DNA of 14,443 nucleotides from Baffinella frigidus (taxonomy: Eukaryota; Cryptophyceae; Cryptomonadales; Baffinellaceae), in NCBI GenBank assembly GCA_026770585.1, contig MU646303.1, positions 1,289,997-1,304,439 of the forward strand. The letters are read 5' to 3'. The position numbers were made by a program, and so were the translations under genes. Below are positions 1 to 5,989 of this stretch, in pieces; position 1 is the stretch's first letter; each line of letters starts with the position of its first letter. The notes under the pieces are model-generated. The model was not told where the DNA came from. It did no database searches and was given only the letters and a program-made list of their open reading frames with translations.

Positions 1-129
1 CTTCTCCCCCGCCGAAACAGCGCCCGAACTGTTGTGAGCCGTGCCCTCAGGCCCGAAGCCGTGAGAGGCGAGCCAAGCGTTGAGGTTCATTAGCGCTTCG
101 GGGAAGTCCGGCGCCACATCGACTTGCTC
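1..129 (-). CDS. ERI1-like exon EQVDVAPDFPEAL..., runs off the window
   Basis: Acceptor cgcag, then EQVDVAPDFPEALMNL and NAWLASHGFGPEG. It matches the family segment after the LTGI(S/T)Q motif. The frame is open to base 1 (43 codons), ending in a low-complexity Gly/Ser/Ala stretch just before the expected second catalytic Asp. The true 3' end is outside the window. Confidence 0.8.
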
Positions 130-996
130 CTGCGGGGAACGGATTTTTAGGGGTTGGGGTTTAGTGTTTGAGGTTTTGGGGTTTGGGGTTGAGGGTTGAG
201 AGGTTGGGGGTTGGTTAGGGTTTAGGGTTCCAGGTTAAGATGTGGATTGGCACGGCGAGTCAAATTCGATTTTTTCCAGCAGGATTTGTTCCGCTCGGAT
301 CGGGTGGATTCCGCCCAGGTACAAACCATCCCGGGGTTAGTCAGAAGTCGTACGTGGAACTCACCCCTCTTGTGACCCGGTGCGACCCTCCCTGAATCCC
401 GAGGGGAACCCCTGAACCCCAAACCCCAAACTCCAACACCTAACCCCCAAACCCCAAAGCCTTAACCCCTAAAACCCAACCCATAACCCCTAATCGCTTG
501 CCCCTAAACCCTAAACCCTCAGTTTAGAAAATCCTAAACCCTCAGTGGCCCTAAACCCTCAACCATAAACCCTTACCTGCGAGATGCCGGTGAGCTCCCG
601 ACAGAAGTCGGTGAGCACAGGATGCACAGTAGGCCGCACAAACGTCCGGAACTCGTCCACGACCTGCGCGCCACACAACTCTTCACTCAACCGAACCAAC
701 AGTCGTTCCGAGATCACAGGATGCTGGGCAACTCCACCCAGGATTCTGGGCAACCGTGTCCAACGTCCGAAACTCTTCCACGGCCTGCAGGTGCGGGGTT
801 TGGGGTTCGGGGGTTCCACTCACACCCTACAGGTCCAACACTCGTTCCGGGGCTAGGGCTCAGGGTGCAGGGTGCAGGGTGCAGGAGTCGAGGTTGAGGG
901 TTGCGGGTTGAGGGTTGAGGGTTTAGGAGTCAGGTTTAAGATTTGGGACCTGGCAGGGTTGAAGGTCTCAGGTTTTGGGATTCGGGTGCAGCACCT

Positions 997-1043
<47 letters not shown>

Positions 1044-2049
1044 CGCTCTCTCTCTCTCGCTCGCTCGCTCGCTCTCCATACCTTTCCAGTAGCGACGTCG
1101 ATGAGCACGACAGGCATCTCCATGATCTCCATCGGCTCGAACCACAGAGAATAACATGGATAATCCACAAGTGGATTATCCATAGACCCTACGGCAGACA
1201 AACCGTAGGGCCATGGGGTTATTCCTAGGGCTATCCTAAGGGAAAATCGCTCGGTGTGTGGCCATATTTTCCCTGCGTAGCCAGCTGTGTACCCCCCCCT
1301 CCCCCCCCCTCGTTCTCTCTCTCTCTCGCTCGCTCTCTCTCTCTCTCTCGCTCGCTCTCACTCTCTCTATCTCTCTCTCTCGCGCTCTCTCTCTCGCTCG
1401 CTCGCTCTCTCTCCCTCACTCGCTCGCTCGCTCTCCATACCTTCCCAGTGGCGACTTCAATGAGCACGACAGGCAGCTCGATGATCTCCATCGGCGCGAA
1501 CCCCTTCCTCTCATCGCACGTCGCCTGCAAGTTTAGGGTGTAGGTTCAGGGTTTAGGGTTTAGGGTTTCGAGGTAAGATATTTTTTCAAGGTTTAGGGCT
1601 GAGGGCAGAGGGCTTAGGGCTTGGGGCTTAGGGACGCCGAAAATATACGCCTCTCCTACACCTCCTCACCCCACCCCACAGGACCCCCTCTTCCCGCTTC
1701 CCCCTCCCCCCCCGGGTACGAATCGGGCCGCATGGTTGCTTGGTGCTCGCCTCGAGGACGAGCACCGCGATATGCGTCACAGGCCCCCCTCCACCCCATC
1801 CCCGGGTACGAATCAGGCCGCAGGGTCGGTTGGGTTGGTGTGCTCACCTCAAGATCGAGCACCGCGATATGCGACACTCATCACACCACCTCATGGGAAC
1901 CCCCCCAACCCCAACCCCAACCCCGGGTACGCATCGGGCCGCAGGGTCGGGTCGGTGTTCACCTCGAGGTCGAGCACCGCGATATGCGTGACAGGCTGCT
2001 CACGCAGCGGCGGGCGCGGTGCGGACAGCACGTCCTCCGCCCGCATCGT
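1..2049 (-). CDS. ERI1-type DEDDh 3'-5' exoribonuclease domain, multi-exon, cut by the left edge
   Basis: Exons 2049-1963, 1524-1441, 663-577 and 129-1 join in phase 0 throughout and read THIAVLDLEATCDERKGF, then MEIIELPVVLIEVATGK, VVDEFRTFVRP, HPVLTDFCRELTGISQ, EQVDVAPDFPEAL, NLNAWLASHGF. This is the N-terminal half of the ERI1/Snipper family of DEDDh exoribonucleases, which trim 3' ends of rRNA, histone mRNA and small RNAs. The first two catalytic acids are in LDLEATC (Asp and Glu two residues apart). The later Asp and His-Asp motifs lie beyond the window. It is either a separate gene starting at ATG 2046 or the C-terminal part of the CCA-enzyme gene upstream. Confidence 0.85.
135..270 (+). 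repeat. Telomere-like G-rich tract in ERI1 intron
   Basis: Degenerate units of the type GGTTTAGGG, GGTTTGGGG and GGTTGAGG. The sense strand of the host gene (minus) is C-rich. Confidence 0.8.
271..411. other. Unique segment between inverted telomere-like tracts
   Basis: About 140 bases of non-repeat sequence inside an intron. A 66-codon minus-strand frame crosses it but resembles nothing I recognise and runs into the repeats. It could be an unrecognised exon or an insertion. Confidence 0.3.
412..572 (+). repeat. Telomere-like CCCTAAA tract, opposite orientation
   Basis: Units ACCCCAAA, CCCTAAA and ACCCTCA run in the opposite strand sense to the tracts around it. It ends next to the donor of the exon at 663-577. 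With the G-rich tract at 135-270 it forms a loose inverted pair around 271-411. Confidence 0.8.
577..663 (-). CDS. ERI1-like exon VVDEFRTFVRP...LTGISQ
   Basis: Acceptor gcgcag, 29 codons with VVDEFRTFVRP and HPVLTDFCRELTGI, a hallmark of ERI1-like nucleases, and donor GTAAGG. A decayed copy of its 5' end and acceptor lies upstream at 761-790. Confidence 0.85.
761..790 (-). repeat. Decayed copy of the 5' end of the ERI1 exon at 663-577, with acceptor
   Basis: Minus strand: ctgcag then gccgtggaagagtttcgg, against gcgcag then gtcgtggacgagttccgg in the exon. It lies about 122 bases upstream in transcription. Confidence 0.75.
844..985 (+). repeat. Telomere-like tract
   Basis: GGGTGCA, GGTTGAGG and GGTTTAGG variants within the ERI1 intron, ahead of the CT array. 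Confidence 0.7.
1002..1076 (+). repeat. CT/GA microsatellite 1
   Basis: (CT)n interrupted by CTCG units. The sense strand of the host gene is GA-rich. It is followed directly by a partial exon copy. Confidence 0.95.
1073..1143 (-). repeat. Decayed copy of the 3' part of the ERI1 exon at 1524-1441, with donor
   Basis: Minus-strand reading FEPMEIMEMPVVLIDVATGK with donor GTATGG, against FAPMEIIELPVVLIEVATGK in the intact exon. Both copies abut a CT array, so the duplicated unit (about 359 bases) included the array. Confidence 0.9.
1156..1210. repeat. Two adjacent perfect hairpins
   Basis: Arms ATGGATAATCCAC (1156-1168) and GTGGATTATCCAT (1171-1183) pair perfectly over 13 bases with a 2-base loop. 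CCCTACGG (1187-1194) pairs with CCGTAGGG (1203-1210). Confidence 0.9.
1313..1436 (+). repeat. CT/GA microsatellite 2
   Basis: Same make-up as the array at 1002-1076 but longer, preceded by C-rich homopolymer runs (1289-1309). Confidence 0.95.
1441..1524 (-). CDS. ERI1-like exon ATCDERKGF...VATGK
   Basis: Acceptor cttgcag, 28 codons ATCDERKGFAP then MEIIELPVVLIEVATGK, donor GTATGG. Joining to LDLE restores the family motif LDLEATCDE. A partial copy of its 3' end, with donor, lies at 1073-1143. Confidence 0.85.
1712..1993 (-). repeat. Three tandem copies of the exon-intron (donor) junction of the ERI1 exon at 2049-1963
   Basis: Units at 1712-1783, 1801-1876 and 1922-1993 share cgggtacg(a/c)atc, ggccgca and gagcaccgcgatatgcg on the plus strand. 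The rightmost is the working junction. In the others the donor reads GTGAGC (1801-1876) and GCGAGC (1712-1783). Confidence 0.92.
1963..2049 (-). CDS. ERI1-like exon with exonuclease motif I (LDLE)
   Basis: Acceptor gtgcag, then TMRAEDVLSAPRPPL and REQPVTHIAVLDLE, donor GTGAAC; 29 codons, phase 0 at both ends. The second codon is ATG and could be an initiator if this begins a separate gene. Two decayed copies of its 3' end with donor lie downstream in the intron (1801-1876 and 1712-1783), and a copy of the acceptor region lies upstream at about 2168-2200. Confidence 0.8.
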
Positions 2050-2084
2050 CTGCACGATCCAGGGTGTGGGCTTCAGGATGTAGG

Positions 2085-2490
2085 GCATTGTTTTGGGGTT
2101 CGGGTATTGTTTTGGGGTTCGGGGTTTCGGGTTGTGTTTTGGGGTTCAGGGTTTCGGGTATTACGCCTGCATGGTCCAGGGTGTGGGGTTCAGGGTGAAG
2201 GGGATTTTCTCGGGGGGGGGGTACCCACGCTGCCTGGGAGACGTCTCGTGGGTTCAGGGTTTCGGGTTTCGGGTATAGGGTTTAGGGTTTGGGATTTGGG
2301 GTTTAGGGTGTAGGGTCAAGGGTGTAGGGTGTAGGGTGTAGGGTATAGGGTTTAGGGTTTAGGGTTTAGTTTTCGGGTTTCGGGTGTAGGGTTTCAGGTG
2401 TAGGGTTAAGTGTTCGGGTGTCGGGTTTCGGGTGTCGGGTTTCGGGTTTCGGGTTTCGGGTTGAGGGTTTAGGGTGTAGGGGCTAGGGTT
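2085..2490 (+). repeat. Telomere-like tract between CCA and ERI1 exons
   Basis: Long runs of GGGTTTCGG, GGGTTTAGG and GGGTGTAGG. It includes a copy at 2168-2200 of the acceptor region of the exon at 2049 and a poly-G run near 2212. No exon is seen in this 400-base stretch. Confidence 0.85.
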
Positions 2491-2492
2491 GC

Positions 2493-2585
2493 CTTGGCCG
2501 TGCTGTTCTCCGCGGAGCCGCTCTCCTCCCCGTTCGACCACCACAGGGGGAGCTCCTCGGTAGGGAGCTTGCGGAGCGCGCGCAC
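2493..2585 (-). CDS. CCA-adding enzyme exon 6 or linker exon (tentative)
   Basis: Acceptor ctaag opens VRALRKLPTEELPLWW followed by an acidic, Ser-rich stretch ending NSTAK, 31 codons in phase 0. Two endings are possible. A GC donor (AAG then GCAACC) could join it to the ERI1-like exon at 2049. Without splicing the frame runs eight codons more and stops at TAA, which would make this the last CCA exon. RALRKLPTEELPLW resembles the helical C-terminal half of CCA enzymes only loosely. Confidence 0.5.
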
Positions 2586-5542
2586 CTTAGGGTTTCGGGT
2601 GTGGGGTTGGGGGTTCGGGGTGTGGAGTTTGGGGTTTGGGGTTTGGGGTTGGGGGTTTGGGGTGTGGGGTGTGGGGTGTATGGGGTTGGGTTTGGGGTTA
2701 AGGGTACAGGGTTTGGTGTTTATAGTTTAGGGGTTAGGGGTTAGGGTAATGGTTTAGGAATAAGGGGTTAGGAATAAGGGGTTTGGGAATAAGGGGTTAG
2801 CACCCCCGTGCTGAATAGCGCGACGCGGGAGTGGATGATCGCCTGCGTCACCCCGTCCTCCTGATTTCGGTTTGAAGATTCAGGGGTTAGGGTTCAGGGT
2901 TTAGGGTTTAGGGATCTAGGGTTTAGGGTTCAGAGTTTAGGGGTTGGGGTATGAGGGTTTGAAGTTCAGAGTTGGGGGTTAAGGGTTTAGGGTCAGGGTT
3001 TAGGGATGAAGGTGTTCAGGGTTGAGGGTTGAGGGTTTAGGGGGGGGTCTAGGGTTTAGTGTTTAGGTTTTATGGTTCAGGGTCTAGGGTTCAGGGTTTG
3101 GGGTTTGGGGTGTAGGGCTTAGGGTTTGGGGTGTGGGGTGTAGGGCTTACCGCCATGCGCTCCACGACTGTCGCGGCGCGCGGGCCCTGCTGGATCTTCC
3201 AGAGTTTAGCTTCAGGGTTTCGGGTTTAGGTCTGGGGTTTGGGCAACGATGATGAAGGTTCTTGGCAACGATAATGAAGGTGCTTCGAGAGTTTGGCTTC
3301 AGGGTTTGAAGTTTAGGTTGAGGGTTCAGGGAGGGCCACGGTCGGGTGTAGGGTTAGGGATCACGGGTAAGTGCCTGGTTTCCACGCAAGAGTGTAAGAC
3401 TGACCTGGAAAAACAAGTCAGTTCACACGGAATTTGTATCAACTTCCCGAATTTTCGAATTTTCTCTGGGGAGAATGTTGACTTATGAACTTTCCAAAAT
3501 AGATTTTTTTTTCCTAGACGGCACTCTGCCCTCCACTCTTGCGTGGTTAGGTATAGGGTGTAGGGTTGGGATTTAGGGTTTAGGGTTGAGGGCCTGCAGG
3601 ATCTTGGAGAACTCGGCCCACACGCGCTCGAGCGAGACGTTCTTGAGGAGCAAAGGCGCCAGCTTCAGCGCTTCAGCGAGCTCTGCGTCTGGGGTGCGCT
3701 CGCCGAGCTTGCCGTCTATGAACCTGGGATAGGTTTGGGGTTTGAGGGTTCCGGCGAAACCAAACAGCCCTCAACCTTGAACCCTAAACGCTAAACCCGG
3801 CGCGAGCTTGAGCGATTGAGCGAGCTCTGCGTCGGGTGTGCGCTCGCCGAGCTTACCGTCTATGAAGCTGGGTTAGGTTTTGGGATAGGTTTAGGGTTTA
3901 GGTTTGAGGGTTTAGGCTAAGCCAAGAAACTCTGAACCCTACACCATAGGCCCTAAGCCCTAATCCCTACGACCTAAAAAATAAAAAATAAACACTAAAC
4001 CAGCGTCAGAGCCACTGTCTTGAGTAACCGAATCGACGCGTCCCTGGTAACACGCCAGCCCTGTTGAGTCAGCGGTCGTAGGACTCTTCAACAGCGATCA
4101 CGGAATCCAAAGCGCCTTTTATATTGAACCGCGATTTGAGCGGTGTAGAGTGTCGCAGGGCTCTAACATGTGTAGGGCAGCGGCCTTCGTTTTAGGGGTC
4201 ACGGTGAAGCTATGTGAGGTTGTGAGTGAGGACTCATGCACAAATGAAACGCTGGCGGTGCACTTATTTGGACGCGACTCAGCACACAATTTACACAAAC
4301 CATTCAGCCCTTTCAGAACCCTGAAATTATCTTTTTCGTGGGCCAAGTCCCCCGCAAACGATGCACTTAAGGCGCCTACTATTTTCACATTAGGACCTGT
4401 ACGCGCGCATCGCGCGGAGCCCATCCTCCCTGAGCCGCGCCTCCGCGTCCCCCACGGCGCGCAGCACCCCCTTTGCAATGTCCTCCTGCCCCCCGTACGG
4501 GTCGAAGAGCAGCCGCCGCCCGACATGCACCGCCTGGTTTCGGGTTTCGGGTTTAGGTTTTAGGGTGTGGGGTTTAGGGTTTCGGGTTTAGGGTGTCGGG
4601 TTCAGGTTTTTGGTGTTGGGGTCTAGGGTCTAGGGTTAAGGTTTTGGGGATTAGGGTTTCGGGTTTCGGGTTTAGGGTTGAGGGCTGAGGGTTGTGAGAT
4701 TCAGGGTTTAGGGTTTAGGGTTTAGGGTTTAGGTATACCATGGCGTTGATGGTGAAGTCGCGGCGCAGGAGGTCCTCCTTGAGAGATTTCCCAAAGGTGA
4801 CCGCCTCGGGGCGCCGCCCGTCGGAGTAGTCTCCGTCGGCGCGGAGGGTTGTGACTTCGACCGCGACGCCCCCCTTGCGGACCGTGACGGTCCCGAACTG
4901 CGACCCCGTGTCGATGCTCCGCGGGAACAGCTCCAGGAGCCTCTCGGGGAGGAGCGTCGACGCCATGTCCACCTCCCATGGCTGCAGCCCCGACAAGCAG
5001 TCGCGCACGCACCCGCCCACTAGCCACACTGTGCCCTTGCCCTCGCCCTCGATCGTGGAAATAATGTCCAGCAAATCCTCGGGGAGCCTGTCCACGAACT
5101 CTGCCAAAAACTCTGGGAACGGCACTCCCCCTTCGAGGCCTTCCTCGGCCTGCTGCCACGTGATCATTTCCCGCACAGCCGTCGCGCTCATCCCTCCATC
5201 CCCTGCGCTGACGCAAAGCGGCGCTGGGCCCCGCAGCCCAAGCGCCCCCAGCGGCTGCCCCAGCGGCGGGGCAAGCGCCACCTTCTTGCGCTGGTGCATC
5301 GGGGAGACCGCTGTTGCGCTTGTCCGCGAGCCAGAGGCCTCATCACTGAACTGGAACGCCGGCGGGAAGGTGGAGGCGAGAAAGGCCGCAGGCCGCAGCC
5401 GGCGAAGCTCCGGGGACGGAGACGACAGCAGCCGGTCGTCGCACCCGCACCGCACGCATGATGTCAGGACGGAGGCAGTGAAGATCGCCAGTCGCGGGAA
5501 GGGGACGGCGCCCATGCGTGGGGAGGGCGACAGCCGCCGCAT
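2493..5542 (-). CDS. CCA-adding enzyme (tRNA nucleotidyltransferase), multi-exon gene model
   Basis: The enzyme adds or repairs the 3' CCA of tRNA from CTP and ATP, in cytosol and organelles. Six exons are proposed: 5542-4739, 4533-4397, 3723-3594, 3186-3151, 2860-2804 and 2585-2493, giving 419 codons. Visible family motifs are VGGCVRD (residues 175-181), the GTVTV and EVTTLRADGDYSDGRRP region (217-245), RRDFTINAM (260-268), FDPYGGQEDIAKGVLRAVGD in exon 2, and REDGLRAMRAYRF spanning exons 2 and 3. These are class II nucleotidyltransferase signatures. The usual DxD metal pair reads E190-V-D192. About 115 residues precede the catalytic domain; they are rich in Arg, Ser, Ala and Pro, as in transit peptides (inference). 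The first three exons are secure. Exons 4 to 6 rest on open frame, phase and splice sites, with weaker resemblance to the family. Splicing may continue into the ERI1-like exons at 2049-1. Confidence 0.85.
2590..2800 (+). repeat. Telomere-like tract in minus-strand gene intron
   Basis: GGGGTTTGGGG, GGGGTGTGGGG and GGAATAAGGGG units; nothing else seen. Confidence 0.8.
2804..2860 (-). CDS. CCA-adding enzyme exon 5 (tentative)
   Basis: A non-repeat island between telomere-like tracts. Acceptor atcag opens EDGVTQAIIHSRVALFSTG in phase 0, closed by donor GTGCTA. Its position after VVERMA suits the helical segment of CCA enzymes, but the residues are not diagnostic. Support is the open frame, matching phase and coding-like composition amid repeats. 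Confidence 0.5.
2865..3146 (+). repeat. Telomere-like tract in minus-strand gene intron
   Basis: GGGTTTAGG, GGTTCAGG and GGGTTTGGGG units fill the intron between proposed exons 4 and 5 of the CCA gene. Confidence 0.85.
3151..3186 (-). CDS. CCA-adding enzyme exon 4 (12 codons)
   Basis: Acceptor ccagcag, then GPRAATVVERMA, then a strong donor GTAAGC. It fits in phase 0 after ...SKILQ, where the family has 'GP.....V...M'. It is a microexon of 36 bases. The intron bases just before it resemble the end of exon 3 (see findings). Confidence 0.6.
3382..3546. mobile_element. MITE-like element with 13-base terminal inverted repeats
   Basis: CCACGCAAGAGTG (from about 3382) is inverted as CACTCTTGCGTGG at about 3534-3546, enclosing about 165 bases that are richer in A and T than the surroundings and free of telomere-like units. 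No coding potential. Target-site duplication is unclear. Confidence 0.6.
3594..3723 (-). CDS. CCA-adding enzyme exon 3
   Basis: Acceptor cccag, then G completing an Arg codon, then FIDGKLGERTPDAELAEAL and APLLLKNVSLERVWAEFSKILQ. This corresponds to the family segment 'RFA..L.F.ld..t..al....APLL..VS.ERV..EL.KIL'. Joining it to exon 2 gives RAYRF, in frame. The proposed donor after CAG is GCCCTC, a GC donor, because only that position keeps ILQ joined in frame to GPRAATVVERMA. A decayed copy of its 5' half lies upstream at about 3799-3876. Confidence 0.8.
3799..3876 (-). repeat. Decayed copy of the 5' half of CCA exon 3, with acceptor
   Basis: Minus strand: cccag then cttcatagacggtaagctcg and onward to the Ala/Glu-rich stretch, against cccag then gttcatagacggcaagctcg in the exon. 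Offset is about 140 bases upstream in transcription. Confidence 0.9.
3980..4396. other. Unique intronic segment without repeats
   Basis: About 400 bases of complex, less G-rich sequence between CCA exons 2 and 3, unlike the telomere-like filler. It has open frames on both strands but none with a recognisable product. A loose inverted pair (CTGTTGAGTC near 4060, GACTCTTCAACAG near 4081) lies within. It may be an inserted element. Confidence 0.35.
4397..4533 (-). CDS. CCA-adding enzyme exon 2
   Basis: Acceptor ccag, then AVHVGRRLLFDPYGG, then QEDIAKGVLRAVGD and REDGLRAMRAY. This matches the family segment that follows the INAM motif, 'LIDPFGGQEDL..GVLRAVGDP..R..ED.LR.LRA.RF'. The exon starts in phase 0 and ends in phase 2 (AG before donor GTCCTA). 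The split Arg codon is completed by the G that opens exon 3. Confidence 0.85.
4538..4732 (+). repeat. Telomere-like tract in CCA intron 1
   Basis: GGGTTTCGG and GGGTTTAGG units fill the intron from near the acceptor of exon 2 almost to the donor of exon 1. Confidence 0.85.
4739..5542 (-). CDS. CCA-adding enzyme exon 1 (start, targeting region, nucleotidyltransferase head)
   Basis: This exon has 268 codons from ATG at 5542. It ends in ...TINAM at 4739 with donor GTATAC. It holds VGGCVRD, the WEVDMAS metal site, GTVTV, the DGDYSDGRRP flexible loop and the RRDFTINAM motif. The family core begins near residue 125, so internal ATGs (for example the Met at residues 118, 126) could start a cytosolic form, a known way this enzyme is dually targeted in other eukaryotes. 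That is inference here. The exon is far longer than any other in the window. Confidence 0.85.
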
Positions 5543-5908
5543 TGCACCTTTCCAGGGGAAGTGAACAAGTGGTGTTGTTCCAAGCGCCAGGAGAAATTAC
5601 AGGCGCTCTTCCCTCCCTTTGCTTGCTGCGAACCTGACAGGGTCTGCGCACTTCTTGTCCCTGCTCCCAAAGAAGAAATCCCGACGTCTTCCCTCCTCAA
5701 GGGAGTTTGAACCTATGCCCTCCTGCTGCTGCGAACCTAAAGTGAACTCGTTTTCAAAGTTGACAGCTTCGACTGGTCACTAGCTTCCAAAAGTTGCCAG
5801 TCGGAAGACTTTTGGGGGTGTACCCAATCTCTGCCCTTCCCGCTGTTTGTCGTCGCAGAGGAAGGAGTTGGCGTGTGAAATAGCCGTGACCGGCACACGC
5901 CGGGCGGG
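5543..5908. promoter_or_regulatory. Divergent intergenic region, likely shared promoter
   Basis: The 366 bases between the two proposed start codons hold the 5' ends of both divergent genes. There is no obvious TATA box and no telomere-like repeat. A 12-base direct repeat TGCTGCGAACCT occurs at 5624-5635 and 5726-5737, a possible factor site. Promoter function is inferred from the head-to-head arrangement only. Confidence 0.5.
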
Positions 5909-5989
5909 ATGGTGGACGTGACGGTCGAGAATTTCGAGAATGTGCTCGAAGAGCTCCGCCGCCTTCTCCCGTACGCCGAGTTCGTGGCG
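5909..5989 (+). CDS. PARN: PARN exon 1 (start codon)
   Basis: ATG in a good context (ggcgggATGg), then 27 codons: [27 protein letters not shown]. It matches the PARN N-terminus, where an 'F...L..V...I..ADF.A' helix precedes the first catalytic Asp. Donor GTGCGC, phase 0. Confidence 0.85.

Noticed and set aside
872-1543. Ser/Leu-rich or Arg/Glu-rich proteins in the CT arrays
   Set aside because: These frames are translations of a CT/GA microsatellite.
1621-2313. Plus-strand 230-codon frame
   Set aside because: It is made of the tandem donor-junction copies and telomere-like repeats, antisense to the ERI1 exon.
2085-2490. A true chromosome end or internal telomere
   Set aside because: The repeats are degenerate, of mixed types and interrupted by exons on both sides; genes continue through the region.
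4851-5564. Plus-strand 237-codon open frame
   Set aside because: It lies antisense to the CCA-enzyme exon, whose minus-strand frame carries all family motifs; it is a GC-rich shadow.
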